A stretch of 39,294 nt of DNA from CALAED01 sp937891035 (GTDB lineage: Bacteria > Actinomycetota > Actinomycetes > Streptosporangiales > Streptosporangiaceae), in contig DASQSZ010000160.1 of the NCBI GenBank assembly GCA_035642125.1, positions 1 to 39,294 on the forward strand, written 5' to 3'. Positions 38,214 to 39,294 of the stretch are shown in pieces (position 1 is the first letter of the stretch; the number at the start of each line of letters is the position of its first letter). Below the pieces are notes generated by a model that saw nothing but the letters and a program-made list of their open reading frames with translations, did no database searches and was not told the origin of the DNA. The position numbers were made by a program, and so were the translations under genes.

Positions 38214-38732
38214 TCAGCTTTGGTTGAAGAAACCTCGTTCTGCCATACGTGCCTTGTCTTCGGCCGTCACCTCGACATTGGCTGGGGACAACAGGAACAC
38301 CTTGTTCGTAACACGCTCGATGCTTCCATGCAGGCCGAATACGAGACCTGCCGCAAAGTCGACCAGACGTTTTGCGTCACTGTCGACCATTTCGGTCAGA
38401 TTCATGATCACAGGTGTGCCCTCACGGAAGTGCTCCCCGATAGTACGTGCTTCGTTGTACGTCCTAGGGTGCAGCGTAGTGATACGCGCAAGGTCAGCGG
38501 CCCCGGACTCGTAGGTCAGTACGGAGCGTCGCTCGGTGGCCGGCGAAGAGTGATCGCGCTCGGACGCGTCCTCGGCACGAATAAGCTGACTCGCGGAACC
38601 GTCCTCGACTCTGCGGCGCCCGGCGGCGTCCGGCGCTTCGTCGTCGTAGACGTCGTAGTCGTCGTAGTCGTCGTAGCGGTCGTCCTCAACGAGGCCGAGA
38701 TAGACCGCCATCTTGCGCATCGCGCTGGCCAT
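38214..38732 (-). CDS. sepF: SepF cell-division protein
   Basis: ATG 38732 with GGAGG five bases upstream gives 172 residues. The N-terminal amphipathic helix (M-A-S-A-M-R-K-M-A-V-Y-L-G-L) should bind membrane. A linker with repeated Asp/Tyr (D-Y-D-D-Y-D-V-Y-D-D) follows, then the FtsZ-binding C domain (about 85-160, with I-M-N-L-T-E-M, F-A-A-G-L-V-F-G-L and V-F-L-L-S-P). SepF anchors FtsZ to the membrane in actinobacteria, which lack FtsA. ftsZ itself is expected outside the window on this strand, upstream of yggS. Confidence 0.95.
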   Translation of the reverse strand: MASAMRKMAVYLGLVEDDRYDDYDDYDVYDDEAPDAAGRRRVEDGSASQLIRAEDASERDHSSPATERRSVLTYESGAADLARITTLHPRTYNEARTIGEHFREGTPVIMNLTEMVDSDAKRLVDFAAGLVFGLHGSIERVTNKVFLLSPANVEVTAEDKARMAERGFFNQS

Positions 38733-38820
38733 ACTCTCCTCCGTCAGCTGCATCCGGCTCGCGGGACCACCGCTCGAACAATTGCCACGGACCGTTAACA
38801 CAGGTCCACCAGGGGGGACA

Positions 38821-39294
38821 TTACCTGACGATTGCTCGCCGCCCGCCGAGCAACGCCGTACCAACGCGTACATGTGTCGCGCCATGCGCGATCGCCTGCT
38901 CGAGATCGCCGCTCATCCCGGCCGAGACGATCGTCGCCGCCTGATGCTCGGCGCGCACGGCGGCTGCCACGTCGGCGAGCACCGCGAATGCCGGCTCCGG
39001 GTCCGCGTCCAGCGGCGCCACGGCCATGACGCCGCCCAGCTCGAGCCCGTCGGCCGACGCGATCAGCGCCGCCAGCCGCGGCACGTCGGCACGTCGCGCG
39101 CCGCCTCTGGCCGGATCGTCATAGAGCGCCACCTGGACCAGGCAGCGCAGGTACCGGCCGGCCCGTACGGCCGCCGCCGACAGCGCGGTCACCAACCGCG
39201 GCCGGTCCACGGAGTGCACGACTCCCGCGTACATCGCCACGGAACGCGTCTTGTTGGTCTGCAACTGACCAACGAAGTGCCAGGTCAGCGGCAG
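38821..39294 (-). CDS. YggS/PROSC-type PLP homeostasis protein (3' part)
   Basis: Only the C-terminal 157 residues are in the window; the 5' end runs off. The fragment begins L-P-L-T-W-H-F-V-G-Q-L-Q-T-N-K, diagnostic of the PLP-binding homeostasis family, and ends with M-S-G-D-L-E-Q-A-I-A-H-G-A-T-H-V-R-V-G-T-A-L-L-G. The last motif holds the phosphate-binding loop. The catalytic Lys region is outside. The family buffers pyridoxal phosphate and is encoded just upstream of sepF in most actinobacteria. Confidence 0.94.
   Translation of the reverse strand: MPLTWHFVGQLQTNKTRSVAMYAGVVHSVDRPRLVTALSAAAVRAGRYLRCLVQVALYDDPARGGARRADVPRLAALIASADGLELGGVMAVAPLDADPEPAFAVLADVAAAVRAEHQAATIVSAGMSGDLEQAIAHGATHVRVGTALLGGRRAIVR

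Overview
The window comes from a high-G+C actinobacterium. GTG starts are common, genes are linked by ATGA/GTGA overlaps, ileS carries an actinobacterial-type T-box leader, and a division-cluster flank reads yggS-sepF-yggT-divIVA. The gene content and a GAGCGAGC-rich interspersed repeat fit Streptosporangiales or a close relative; this placement is inference. No tRNA, rRNA, CRISPR array or complete transposon was seen.

Left part (1-8.6 kb): a polyamine-type ABC importer (ATPase tail, binding lipoprotein, two permeases) runs into an aminobutyraldehyde dehydrogenase, which suggests uptake and oxidation of putrescine-like amines. Facing it on the minus strand is hisD-hisC-hisB-hisH, translationally coupled except where a repeat-rich insert separates hisD from hisC. 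hisD looks leaderless.

Middle-left (8.7-18.7 kb): accessory single genes. They include a VOC protein, a glycosyltransferase remnant, a Pro/Ser-rich one-helix membrane protein, a DUF5519-like protein, a metallo-beta-lactamase-fold protein, an aldo/keto reductase, an SDR, an ABC-2 exporter pair, a LON-N protein, a YbaK/EbsC deacylase that overlaps a convergent four-helix membrane protein, a DUF6882 protein, a small open frame and a GNAT acetyltransferase.

Middle (18.7-24.9 kb): dnaE on the minus strand ends early, and its usual C-terminal tail is readable in another frame and then cut off at the GNAT gene. Next come a two-repeat peptidoglycan-binding protein with its own promoter and a very strong hairpin, then a DAHP synthase-like/chorismate mutase fusion. 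The fusion is preceded by a short leader peptide with Tyr-Phe-Gly-Phe codons and three mutually exclusive RNA pairings, which together resemble a complete aromatic-amino-acid attenuator.

24.9-27.5 kb is a lower-G+C island with an unknown 163-residue protein, an unknown two-helix membrane protein and a class A beta-lactamase-like serine hydrolase without a signal peptide. It is followed by an AraC regulator overlapping azlC-azlD (amino acid export).

Right part (29.5-39.3 kb): housekeeping genes rluD, lspA, a DksA/TraR-type zinc-finger gene, a DUF167 gene, ileS behind its T-box (the only plus-strand gene here), a membrane protein with two matching YH-x3-C...C-x2-C modules, divIVA, yggT, sepF and the 3' part of yggS, which runs off the window.

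The strongest candidates for something little described are the aromatic leader/attenuator in front of a degenerate DAHP synthase fusion, the tandem zinc-site membrane protein beside divIVA, and the broken 3' end of dnaE.
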